Positions 6,778-13,961 of a DNA stretch of 17,913 nt are shown here, one piece after another. The notes under the pieces were generated by a model that saw only the letters and a program-made list of their open reading frames with translations, was not told the origin of the DNA and ran no database searches. Source of the DNA: Parachlamydiales bacterium (lineage in GTDB: Bacteria; Chlamydiota; Chlamydiia; Chlamydiales; Simkaniaceae); the NCBI GenBank assembly GCA_030641465.1, contig DAOWHK010000065.1, positions 1-17,913 on the forward strand. Reading direction: 5' to 3'. A program made the translations under genes and the position numbers. Positions within the stretch are counted from its first letter, which is position 1; the number at the start of each line of letters is the position of its first letter.

Positions 6778-8208
6778 TTATTTTCTGCGAAAAACCTTTT
6801 GAATCGCAGGAAGAAATGTTTGCGATAGCCAAAGATCTGCAACCTTTCGAAGAATTAAGCTATATGTCGGATAGGGATGAATAAGAGATGCGAGCTTCCT
6901 AATAGAAATATTTTCCTTAGCAGCAAGTGTAAGCTCCATAAGCATTTCACCAGCTGCATGAGAGATAATTGTTCCCCCCAGAATTTTACCAGACCATTTT
7001 TTTGTAATCACTTTAACAAACCCCGCTGTTTCTCCTGAAGTGATTGCGCGATCATTAGAAGTATTTGGGATAAAATAGATAGCGACTTTCTTCCCATATT
7101 TTTCTGTTGCTTGCTTTTCAGATAGCCCAAAACTTGCAACCTCTGGATCTGTAAAAGTAACTCTTGGAATTGCCTGTTTGCTGATTTTTGTTTTCCATGG
7201 AAGTAAAAGAGACGTAAGTACTGCGCGCGCTTGATTTTCTGCAACATGGGTAAAGTTTGCGCCATCGCGGACAACATCTCCAACGGCCCATATATTTTTC
7301 TTTGACGATCTGCCATACTTGTCTACAAAAACTCCCTTTTCATCAGCTCTAACCCCTGCTCTTTCCAAATTTAAAGTAGCAACATTTGCTCTCCTACCAA
7401 CTGCTACTAAAAGAGCATCTGCAATAATTTCTTTCTTTTTTACATCGGATTGAATCTGCAGCCGAAACTTCTCATCTGCAAAACTTACTTTTTGCGTATT
7501 AAAGCCAAGGTTTAACTCCATTCCCTCAAAGAGAAAAACTTTTTCCATTGTTTGCTGAACTTCTACCTCTTCTCGGTTCAGTATATGCGAATGACGATGC
7601 ACTAAAGCCACCTTTGAGCCCAACCTTGAAAAAGCCTGGGCCATCTCTACCCCGATTGGTCCGGCTCCCAAAATACATAAACTCTTTGGCACAGTTTTTA
7701 GAGAAAAAATTGTTTCATTCGTTAAATATGGAGTGTTATCTAAACCCAAATCTCTTGGAATGAAGGCACGAGAACCTGTCGCGATCACAATTTGCTCTCC
7801 AAATACTGTGATTTTTTCTCCATTTGTTTTATTAATCTCTAACCGGTGTGCATCGATAAAACTTGCGGCTCCATTTTCCGTTTTCACTCCCATTTTACCT
7901 AGAGCATCCGGCTCTTCATGTGAGCGAATCGATTTCACAATTTTTTGCACTCTATCAAACACCTGATCAGTATTTACGGAAGAAAAGTCGCCCGTTATCC
8001 CATACTCTTTTGCAGATAAAATAGCTCGTGCCCTATCTGCTGATGCAATCAGAGATTTACTTGGAATGCATCCAAAATTTGTACAATCCCCACCATAGGC
8101 TCCCTTTTCAATAAGCAGCACCGATTTCGAAGCTTTTGCAGAGCCAATTGCCACAACCAAACCTCCGGAGCCAGCTCCAATGACAATAATTTGATACTTA
8201 TTTTCCAT
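6778..8208 (-). CDS. FAD-dependent pyridine nucleotide-disulfide oxidoreductase (Lpd/mercuric reductase-like)
   Basis: The 476-residue class I flavoprotein is cytoplasmic. The N-terminal FAD-binding motif is IGAGSGG (10-16). A redox-active disulfide is carried by GGDCTNFGCIPSKS (Cys42, Cys47). The NAD(P)H-binding GAGPIGVE lies near 180-190, the second FAD contact AVGDV near 310 and the dimerisation domain is C-terminal. At the position where true dihydrolipoamide dehydrogenases carry the catalytic His-Glu pair, this protein has HPYPTYSL: Tyr446 replaces the His, as in mercuric-reductase-like paralogues, and Leu451 replaces the usual Glu. It is thus unlikely to be the pyruvate-dehydrogenase E3. 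No HMA metal-binding domain precedes the FAD domain. The ATG has AGGA ten bases upstream. It is divergent from the symporter across 45 bp. Its 3' end is copied twice at 5628 and 6221. Confidence 0.85.
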   Translation of the reverse strand: MENKYQIIVIGAGSGGLVVAIGSAKASKSVLLIEKGAYGGDCTNFGCIPSKSLIASADRARAILSAKEYGITGDFSSVNTDQVFDRVQKIVKSIRSHEEPDALGKMGVKTENGAASFIDAHRLEINKTNGEKITVFGEQIVIATGSRAFIPRDLGLDNTPYLTNETIFSLKTVPKSLCILGAGPIGVEMAQAFSRLGSKVALVHRHSHILNREEVEVQQTMEKVFLFEGMELNLGFNTQKVSFADEKFRLQIQSDVKKKEIIADALLVAVGRRANVATLNLERAGVRADEKGVFVDKYGRSSKKNIWAVGDVVRDGANFTHVAENQARAVLTSLLLPWKTKISKQAIPRVTFTDPEVASFGLSEKQATEKYGKKVAIYFIPNTSNDRAITSGETAGFVKVITKKWSGKILGGTIISHAAGEMLMELTLAAKENISIRKLASLIHPYPTYSLILRKVADLWLSQTFLPAIQKVFRRK

Positions 8209-8253
8209 CGAATACCATTCCTAATAAATTAAATTTTATCGTACACTACTCTC

Positions 8254-9615
8254 ATGTTTAATTTAGACTTGATTGTTTTTTTAATTATCATAGCCTCCAT
8301 GGTTGGAATTGGTACATATAAATCCAAACAAGTGCAAGAAGAATCCACTTATCTCTTTGGAAAAAGAAACGTTAAGTGGGCAGCGCTTACAGCAACTCTT
8401 GTCATGACAGAGTTTAATAGTGCAACGCTTATTTCCTTCTCCTCACTTGGCTATGCAGCTGGATACTGGGCACTCCTTCTGCCCTTTATTTTTCTAATTG
8501 GGCTAACCTTTTATGGGCTTACTGTAGCAAAAAAATGGAAAAAATATGACGGCGTTTCCATTGCTGGATTTTTTAGAGACAAGTACGGCAAAAATATGGG
8601 GAAATTTGCAAGTGGGCTGTTAATCCTTGCTATGACCTTGTTTAGCGCAGCATATGTCAAATCACTCCTACTCATCTTTCAGCCCCTGTTTCCAAACCTA
8701 AACCCTTGGATACTTAGCATCTCACTACTACTTATCATCTTTTGGATGAGCCTTCGAGGAGGGCTTGGTGCGATCATTCGAACAGATGCCCTTAGCCTAA
8801 TATTAATGGTTCTTTTTTTTCCGCTCGTGCTGTTTTTTATGCAAAAAGCTCCAATAATTGCTGCAGAAATTCCTCTAATTCACGGACCAGATATTCTTCC
8901 TCTGCGCTTTATTATTTCTCTTACAATCATTACCATGTTTACCTATATTCTAGCCCCATGGTACGGACAAAAAATCTTTGCTGCAAGCTCTCCAAAAGTT
9001 GCTTTTTGGTCCGTTACATCAGCCGCAATTCTTGTTTTCTTCCTATATGGAGCAGCAATTTTTGCAACAGCCATTTTTAGATCCAAAGGATATATTGCGC
9101 CATCAAATGAACAGGCCCTTCCAGTTCTCATTCAAACATGCCTTCCACAAGGTCTTAAAGGGGCAGCATACGCACTTCTTTTTGCGACATCTGCAACAAC
9201 GCTTACAGGAGTTTGGAGCGCACTTTCCTCCATGATTTCCTTCGATTTTTTAAAACCACAAAAAGAAAATGCACCAACTCGCAGTATTTTATTAACCTGC
9301 CTATTTGCCTTAATTTCCCTCATCCTTGCAAACACCTTTGTTGACAAAGTATTTGATAAACTGATTTTAGCAAACATTCCAGTAGCAGCCCTTGCATTTG
9401 GACTTCTTGCCGGCTTTTATTGGAAAAAAGTAACTTTTATTGGAACTTGCCTCAGCATTATTGTTGGATGCATCGCAGGAACGCTTGCCTATTTCCATTT
9501 TGGTGAAGCTTCTGGCTATACTTGGTACTGGGCTATTTGGGGCATTCCCCTATCATTTCTAGCAGGCATTTTTGGCTCTCTCATCTCCCGTAAAAAAGTA
9601 AAGTTTGCAACATAA
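8254..9615 (+). CDS. Sodium:solute symporter family (SSS) transporter
   Basis: The 453-residue polytopic inner-membrane protein has about 12-13 hydrophobic segments. SSS hallmarks are the external N-terminus followed by a first helix, the loop KSKQVQEESTYLFGKRNVKW (the 'YFLAGR' region of the family), and the unwound second helix with TEFNSATLISF. Helix 5/6 contains the SLRGGLGAIIRTDALS stretch typical of Na+ symporters. It imports an organic solute with Na+, but the substrate cannot be read from sequence. No Shine-Dalgarno is obvious; TACACT at 8239-8244 could be a -10 box for a nearly leaderless message. Its last 35 bases overlap the convergent amidohydrolase gene. Confidence 0.88.
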   Translation: MFNLDLIVFLIIIASMVGIGTYKSKQVQEESTYLFGKRNVKWAALTATLVMTEFNSATLISFSSLGYAAGYWALLLPFIFLIGLTFYGLTVAKKWKKYDGVSIAGFFRDKYGKNMGKFASGLLILAMTLFSAAYVKSLLLIFQPLFPNLNPWILSISLLLIIFWMSLRGGLGAIIRTDALSLILMVLFFPLVLFFMQKAPIIAAEIPLIHGPDILPLRFIISLTIITMFTYILAPWYGQKIFAASSPKVAFWSVTSAAILVFFLYGAAIFATAIFRSKGYIAPSNEQALPVLIQTCLPQGLKGAAYALLFATSATTLTGVWSALSSMISFDFLKPQKENAPTRSILLTCLFALISLILANTFVDKVFDKLILANIPVAALAFGLLAGFYWKKVTFIGTCLSIIVGCIAGTLAYFHFGEASGYTWYWAIWGIPLSFLAGIFGSLISRKKVKFAT

Positions 9616-10866
9616 CAGCTGCAGCTTTTCCCAAAATTCCGTCTGGAAAATCATACAAAGACGTATGAAGAGCAGGCGTTTTTATTCCAGCCCCCATCAA
9701 AAAATAACAACCAGGAACCAGCTTTAGATATTCACCAAAATCTTCCCCTGCCATTTTACAACAATCCAGCCTGTCGATCCTTTCGACTCCAGCTTTTTTT
9801 GCAGCAAAAAATGAGATCTCAGTCTCTTTTTCCGTATTTATGACTGGCACTTGAAATTCATAAAATTCTACCGAGTCACCAGGACTTAGCTCTTTCTTAA
9901 TTTTTTCCTTTAAAGAATCGAGCGCCAAGGCGTCTTCATAAAAATAACACCCCACAAGCTCTGCTTTTTCGGACGTTCCCTCGCGCCAATTGCCACTATT
10001 AAATCCCAAAATATTGAGCCGCATCTTCGAAGTATTAAAATTCATGATTTTATCAATGAGTTTCGATCCAATCATTACAGGATTGATCGTATCTTTTACA
10101 TTAGAGAGGTGAGCTCTTTTTCCATGAATAAGGATTTCAAAGCGACCACTTCCAGCCAAAACAGCACCACTTCGAGTTGCAAAAGCGCCAAGCTCCATCC
10201 CTGGCCAATTATGAAATCCAAAAATTGCATCAACTTTCGGAGAATTTAACACCCTCTCTTCAATCATCACCGATGAACCCTTTCCTCCCTCTTCTGCAGG
10301 TTGAAATATCAATTTTACCCTTCCCTTGATCTCAGCTTTAATCAACGGAAGAATTTTTGCAACAAGAAGCAATGTCGCCATATGTCCATCATGCCCACAG
10401 GCATGCATCACCCCTGAATGTATCGACTGATAAGCGGCCTCTGTCTGCTCTTGAATTGGGAGAGCATCCATATCTGCCCTTAGAGCAATTTTTTTCCCTT
10501 CACCCTCCCCAACAAATATTGCCACAACACCCGTCTTACCAACTCTTTTTATTTGATCATATCCATAAGCCTTCAACGTCTCGATACACAAAACGATTCA
10601 AAAATTGGGATTTTGACAAGGAAGCTCTTTTAGAATTTAATCCGGAGCGAGCGACCATTGCCGGTCGGCAAGGCGCGAGTGAGGATAAAATTCTAAAAAA
10701 AAACTGACGAAGTCAAAGCCCAATTCTTGAATCGTTTTGTGTATACAATCAATTGACCTGTTTTTTCCTCCTGAAACTTCAACTCAGGAATTTGATGAAA
10801 TTTCAGGCGGAGCTCAATAGCATCTTTTAAAAAAGGTCTAATCAATTGAGAGATTTTTTTATCCAT
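9581..10866 (-). pseudogene. M20D amidohydrolase gene (hippurate/IAA-amino-acid hydrolase type) interrupted by an inverted-repeat element
   Basis: The main fragment (9581-10591) has ALRADMDALPI, the metal-binding HACGHDGH, QPAEEGG, FGFHNWP and a C-terminal MAGEDFGEY metal-ligand motif, all typical of M20D zinc peptidases. It lacks the family's N-terminus. That part lies beyond the element, from an ATG at 10866: residues MDKKISQLIRPFLKDAIELR, then an LKFHQIPELKFQEEKTGQLIV stretch matching the usual HQxPEL...EE motif. Removing exactly 10584-10744 rejoins QLIV to ETLKAYGY in frame and gives 374 codons plus stop, a normal family length. As it stands, the N-terminal part reads into the element and stops at a TAG after 17 codons. 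The larger part could start only from a TTG at 10591, without the N-terminal segment. It is convergent with the symporter. Confidence 0.85.
10584..10744. mobile_element. 161-bp palindromic MITE-like element, copy B, inserted in the amidohydrolase gene
   Basis: The ends are ATACACAAAACGATTC and GAATCGTTTTGTGTAT, a perfect 16-bp terminal inverted repeat. Further inward, TTTTAGAATTTAATCC (10629-10644) pairs with GGATAAAATTCTAAAA near 10683-10698. The GC-rich centre holds TTGCCGGTCGGCAA (10658-10671). Almost the whole element can fold into one long hairpin with a tiny loop. It encodes nothing recognisable. Excision of these 161 bases restores the host reading frame, which fixes the boundaries and argues against a target-site duplication, or for one that has decayed. 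It is related to the 162-bp element at 5466-5627. Confidence 0.8.
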
Positions 10867-10892
10867 AACTCTTCTTTTTCACAAACAAAATT

Positions 10893-11273
10893 CTATTGAT
10901 ACAGAACATCAAAAGTCTCATTTAAACAATTTGGACACCTATTTGGTTGATAGCTACAGCTCCAGGTACAATTGCGGCAAATCCATAAAATTGTAGGTTT
11001 ACTACATCTAGAACCCGTTTTAATATATATTCCTGATGACTCAGAATATAGCTCAGAAATCGGAATGCTATTTCCTAAATCATCAATGATATATAGCTGC
11101 TCATCTTGAACACTGACTCTACTTGGATCGAGAAATATTTTTTCATCTAGAGTATCAACAATAGCACTTTGAGCCTGCCTTAAAATAACATCCGATGTAT
11201 CATCAAATGCTTGTATCAAAGAGCTCAAACCAACAATAGACATTATTAACTTAATGAGATTCCTACAAAACAT
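10893..11273 (-). CDS. Exported protein with C-terminal zinc ribbon, unknown function
   Basis: The 126-residue protein has a hydrophobic N-terminus (residues about 6-22, ending QAF), most likely a signal peptide. The C-terminal module WICRNC-(10)-CPNC places Cys99/Cys102 and Cys113/Cys116 as a rubredoxin-like zinc ribbon, with a further Cys106. The middle (residues 25-90) is polar with an LYIIDDLGNSIPISELY stretch. A zinc ribbon behind a signal peptide is unusual. The ATG at 11273 is preceded by AGGAAAAGG. A second Met at residue 11 would give a shorter signal. It is divergent from the lipoprotein at 11254, with the two 5' ends overlapping by 20 bases. No family recognised. Confidence 0.65.
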   Translation of the reverse strand: MFCRNLIKLIMSIVGLSSLIQAFDDTSDVILRQAQSAIVDTLDEKIFLDPSRVSVQDEQLYIIDDLGNSIPISELYSESSGIYIKTGSRCSKPTILWICRNCTWSCSYQPNRCPNCLNETFDVLYQ

Positions 11274-12048
11274 ACCTTTTCCTGAGTTAAAAATTCACTT
11301 ACAAAGACTTGGCAATAGTAAAATAATTATTTTTATTATCCTAATGATTTGTTCGAGCTGCTCAAATCACCATGAGCATGAGCTCAAACTTTTTTTAGAA
11401 AATACAATGATTCGTCAACACGGACTCTATGTTTTGGTAGGATCAAAACCCATGATCTCCTTTAATATTGACCAAAGTAACGAATTACGTATTGCAAAAC
11501 GGTTTCAAACGCGCACCCTCTGGAACATGTGGCAAAAAAATAGAATCTTTACCCTTAACTCTAAATTTTTATTCGTTGAGCGCAATTACCCCTTCGATAA
11601 ACAAAGAAAAATGGGTTTATTTATTAATATTCCAACTCTGATAGAGCTTTTGAAACAACACTATGAAGCTTTTTTCAAAATCTATGAAAAGCCCTTTGAC
11701 CCCGAGTCTATTATCAATGAAATAAGCGATGATCATTCACTATTTTGGTCAAAAGTTTTTCAGTCACACTACCTGCAAGGGCTGTTATATGGTTACGGAG
11801 AAGAAAACGCAAAAAGGTTTGTTAACAAAGAATCGAACGGAAATTTTCCAGACACTCATGAAATTGCACGAGTTTTCTTCAAAAAAAAGATTCAAGTTTC
11901 CGACTTGATGCTGCCAGGTATTTGTTATTATACCGAAAGCGATCAAACGATCATCAAATACAATCAAGAACGAAAAAAGATTATTGAATACTACAGCCGG
12001 AAAAATTTTTTTGAACTCACTAAAAGTTTACTAGTGGCCCCTAACTGA
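11254..12048 (+). CDS. Putative lipoprotein, unknown function
   Basis: The 264-residue protein has a hydrophobic segment KIIIFIILMICSSC (residues 23-36). Cys36 is followed by SNHHEHE, which looks like a lipoprotein signal with a somewhat long n-region. The mature part is mainly helical, basic and rich in Phe/Tyr/Lys, with no motif I can assign. The start at 11254 is the only ATG upstream of the signal. No Shine-Dalgarno is visible and the ATG lies inside the divergent gene's coding region, so the true start is uncertain. A nested inverted repeat (GGAATTT at 12051 and AAATTCC at 12077 around AACAGCTGTT) follows the stop but lacks a T-tract. Confidence 0.6.
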   Translation: MRFLQNIPFPELKIHLQRLGNSKIIIFIILMICSSCSNHHEHELKLFLENTMIRQHGLYVLVGSKPMISFNIDQSNELRIAKRFQTRTLWNMWQKNRIFTLNSKFLFVERNYPFDKQRKMGLFINIPTLIELLKQHYEAFFKIYEKPFDPESIINEISDDHSLFWSKVFQSHYLQGLLYGYGEENAKRFVNKESNGNFPDTHEIARVFFKKKIQVSDLMLPGICYYTESDQTIIKYNQERKKIIEYYSRKNFFELTKSLLVAPN

Positions 12049-12269
12049 AAGGAATTTCTAAAAACAGCTGTTTCACAAATTCCCTGGGAACATAACATTC
12101 TCCTTCTACACAAAATCAATGACCCTCAGCAGAGCAAACAATCGAAAATGGCAGGAACCGTAGCTTGCTCATGACCTGGATCCAATCGGATTTAAAAGAT
12201 TTGACTTCCAAGTATTTCTTTTCTGTATTACCGTCGATCTTTAACACTTTCTATAGAGAATTTTTCCTC

Positions 12270-12779
12270 ATGACTGCTACTAAATTCGCTCAGTCTGAAA
12301 AACAACGCTTTAAAATGAAAGAGGGAGTTTTTCTCGTGCTAATTTCCGAAGGGCGAGTACTTTTGATTCGGCGATATAACACTGGAATTGCTGATGGGTG
12401 TCATGTGTTACCCATGGGAGGAGTAGATAAAAATGAAACCGCGATCGAAGCTTTAATCCGTGAAGCCAAAGAAGAAGTTAATATTACAGTACAATCACAC
12501 TCAGTTGACTTAGTCCACACACTACATCGCATGCACCATTTGCCGCATGGAGACTCTTTTAAACAAATAGATTTATTTTTCCGGCCAAAACATTTTTCAG
12601 GGAAAATAATAAATATGGAACCACACAAATGCGATGAAGTCGCATTTTATCCCCTTAACGCCCTGCCTGAAACCACAGAAACATTCATTAGTCAGGCTCT
12701 TAACAATATTCAGTTGGGCATTCCTTACTCAGAATTTGGCTTTGAAATGGCACCAAAAAAGCAACCCACTATCAATTAA
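12270..12779 (+). CDS. NUDIX hydrolase
   Basis: The protein has 169 residues from the ATG at 12270; the open frame continues upstream to a TTG at 12165. The domain starts around KMKEGVFLVLI. The NUDIX box is GGVDKNETAIEALIREAKEE, followed by VNI: Gly, five residues, Glu, seven residues, REAKEE. The usual Gly near its end is replaced by Asn. NUDIX enzymes cleave nucleoside diphosphates linked to another moiety, using Mg2+ held by the REXXEE glutamates. The later EPHKCDEVAFYPLNALPE segment is typical of MutT-like members. The later start is preferred because the upstream 35 residues do not resemble the family, though its Shine-Dalgarno is weak. The oxygenase gene begins 12 bases after the stop, so they form an operon. 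Confidence 0.82.
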   Translation: MTATKFAQSEKQRFKMKEGVFLVLISEGRVLLIRRYNTGIADGCHVLPMGGVDKNETAIEALIREAKEEVNITVQSHSVDLVHTLHRMHHLPHGDSFKQIDLFFRPKHFSGKIINMEPHKCDEVAFYPLNALPETTETFISQALNNIQLGIPYSEFGFEMAPKKQPTIN

Positions 12780-12791
12780 GGAGAACTTATA

Positions 12792-13805
12792 ATGTTCCGA
12801 ATACTTTTTATTACCTTGCTCCTAGGAACTAATTTTATTAATGCAGAAGAAGTGAAAATGCTCGAACTTGACATTGTTTCGTATGAAAAATTGATTCAAG
12901 GTGACTGTGATACTCTGCAGCTACTCGATAAAGCTTTGCATGAAAAGGGAGTCGTTGGTGTTCGAGGAGTACCTGGCTATAGAGAAAAATATGAACAATT
13001 TATTAAAACAGCTAGAGAATTTAGCTCTCTTTCCGAGGAAGTAAAAGAAAGTTATAAGCCAAATAGAGCGCTTGGAGAAACTTTTCTTGGATATGAAGTC
13101 GGAAAAGAAAAATTTCGTTTGCCAAGTGGAGAATGGATCGTTGATGATTTAAAAACCTCCTACTATGCACTTATTCCCGATAATATCAGGAATAAATGGC
13201 CCTTAGAGATCAATCTGAAGGAACCATTTGAATCTCTTGGAGAACTAATGGCTGATATGGGAGAGCTGATTATGCATAAGATTGGACTTTTGGGAAGCAC
13301 TACAGGTTTTGAGCTGGAAGAAGATTCACGAATAGGACGCCTGCTTTATTATCGCAAAAGTGATAGTAACGACAATCCTTACTGGTGTGGTGCTCATTTT
13401 GATCATGGTTTATTTACAGTAATTCTCCCTGCTGTCTATTTTATTGATGGAGAGCAAATTTCAGAGCCCTCTGAGGCTGGTCTATTTGTTCGCACATCAA
13501 AAGATGAGCCCTTCAAAAAGGTTCCCTCTGTTGATTTGGATGTGATGGTGTTTCAAGTAGGTGAGTTTGGACAACTCGCAACAAATGACAGTATTCGCGC
13601 CACAGAACATCGTGTACACAAAGCACGAGGCGCCGTAGAGCGTTATACACTTGCTGTTTTTTATAGTGCGCCAATGGATATCCCTATCTATTCAAATTCT
13701 CTTTTAACCAATGATACGAGATATGGCGCACAATCGGGAGAGCCCTGCACTTTTCGAAATTGGCATGAAGCTAGTTTTCAACGTTATTTGGTAAAGGAAG
13801 ACTAA
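12792..13805 (+). CDS. 2-oxoglutarate/Fe(II)-dependent oxygenase-like protein with a signal peptide
   Basis: The 337-residue protein belongs to the isopenicillin-N-synthase-like (IPNS/flavonol synthase) superfamily. The N-terminal DIOX_N-like region contains GVVGVRGVPGY. The double-stranded beta-helix holds the iron triad His202-x-Asp204 (AHFDHGLFT) and His273 (TEHRVH). Arg284 (RYTLAVF) is the likely 2-oxoglutarate salt bridge. The first 18 residues, MFRILFITLLLGTNFINA, followed by EE, look like a cleavable signal peptide, which is surprising for an enzyme needing cytosolic 2-oxoglutarate and Fe(II). The start is supported by AAGGAG nine bases upstream, so the signal segment is very likely translated. 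The substrate is unknown. It follows the NUDIX gene in an operon. Confidence 0.85.
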   Translation: MFRILFITLLLGTNFINAEEVKMLELDIVSYEKLIQGDCDTLQLLDKALHEKGVVGVRGVPGYREKYEQFIKTAREFSSLSEEVKESYKPNRALGETFLGYEVGKEKFRLPSGEWIVDDLKTSYYALIPDNIRNKWPLEINLKEPFESLGELMADMGELIMHKIGLLGSTTGFELEEDSRIGRLLYYRKSDSNDNPYWCGAHFDHGLFTVILPAVYFIDGEQISEPSEAGLFVRTSKDEPFKKVPSVDLDVMVFQVGEFGQLATNDSIRATEHRVHKARGAVERYTLAVFYSAPMDIPIYSNSLLTNDTRYGAQSGEPCTFRNWHEASFQRYLVKED

Positions 13806-13939
13806 TAATCATTTTCCCAATGATTGTAACAGATTTTTAGATCGCGGATAAGCCTCATCAAATCTTCGTGAAGGACACGAGCCTTTTTAGTATATTCGCC
13901 TCCATGCTTTGTTCTATAAAAAAATCTAATCAGCCGATT
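13802..13939 (-). pseudogene. Possible C-terminal remnant of a lost gene
   Basis: An open minus-strand frame of 45 codons ends in TAG. It reads like real protein (FFYRTKHGGEYTKKARVL, then MRLIRDLKICYNHWENDY). It has no ATG/GTG/TTG near its 5' end and is cut by a TAA just upstream. It overlaps the oxygenase stop by four bases. I cannot assign a family. A chance frame is possible. Confidence 0.25.
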
Positions 13940-13961
13940 TTATCAATCAAAATTTAAAGCA

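Noticed and set aside
5628..6848. Regularly spaced repeats at 5628, 6221 and 6772 considered as a CRISPR-like array
   Set aside because: The spacing is about 550-600 bp, the intervening DNA is coding and homologous, and the repeats are explained as copies of the lpd 3' end.
7008..7316. Minus-strand frame of 102 codons inside the flavoprotein gene in another frame
   Set aside because: The flavoprotein frame carries all family motifs; this alternative is low-complexity Gln/Lys-rich noise.
10357..10707. Plus-strand frame of 116 codons running from the amidohydrolase into the palindromic element
   Set aside because: It is antisense to conserved M20 motifs and its end is element sequence. It resembles no protein.
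12051..12083. Nested inverted repeat after the lipoprotein gene considered as a terminator
   Set aside because: No T-tract follows, the arms are AT-rich and the pairing is interrupted.
12165..12269. N-terminal extension of the NUDIX gene from a TTG start
   Set aside because: The extra 35 residues do not fit the NUDIX family and no ribosome-binding site supports the TTG, so the ATG at 12270 is preferred.
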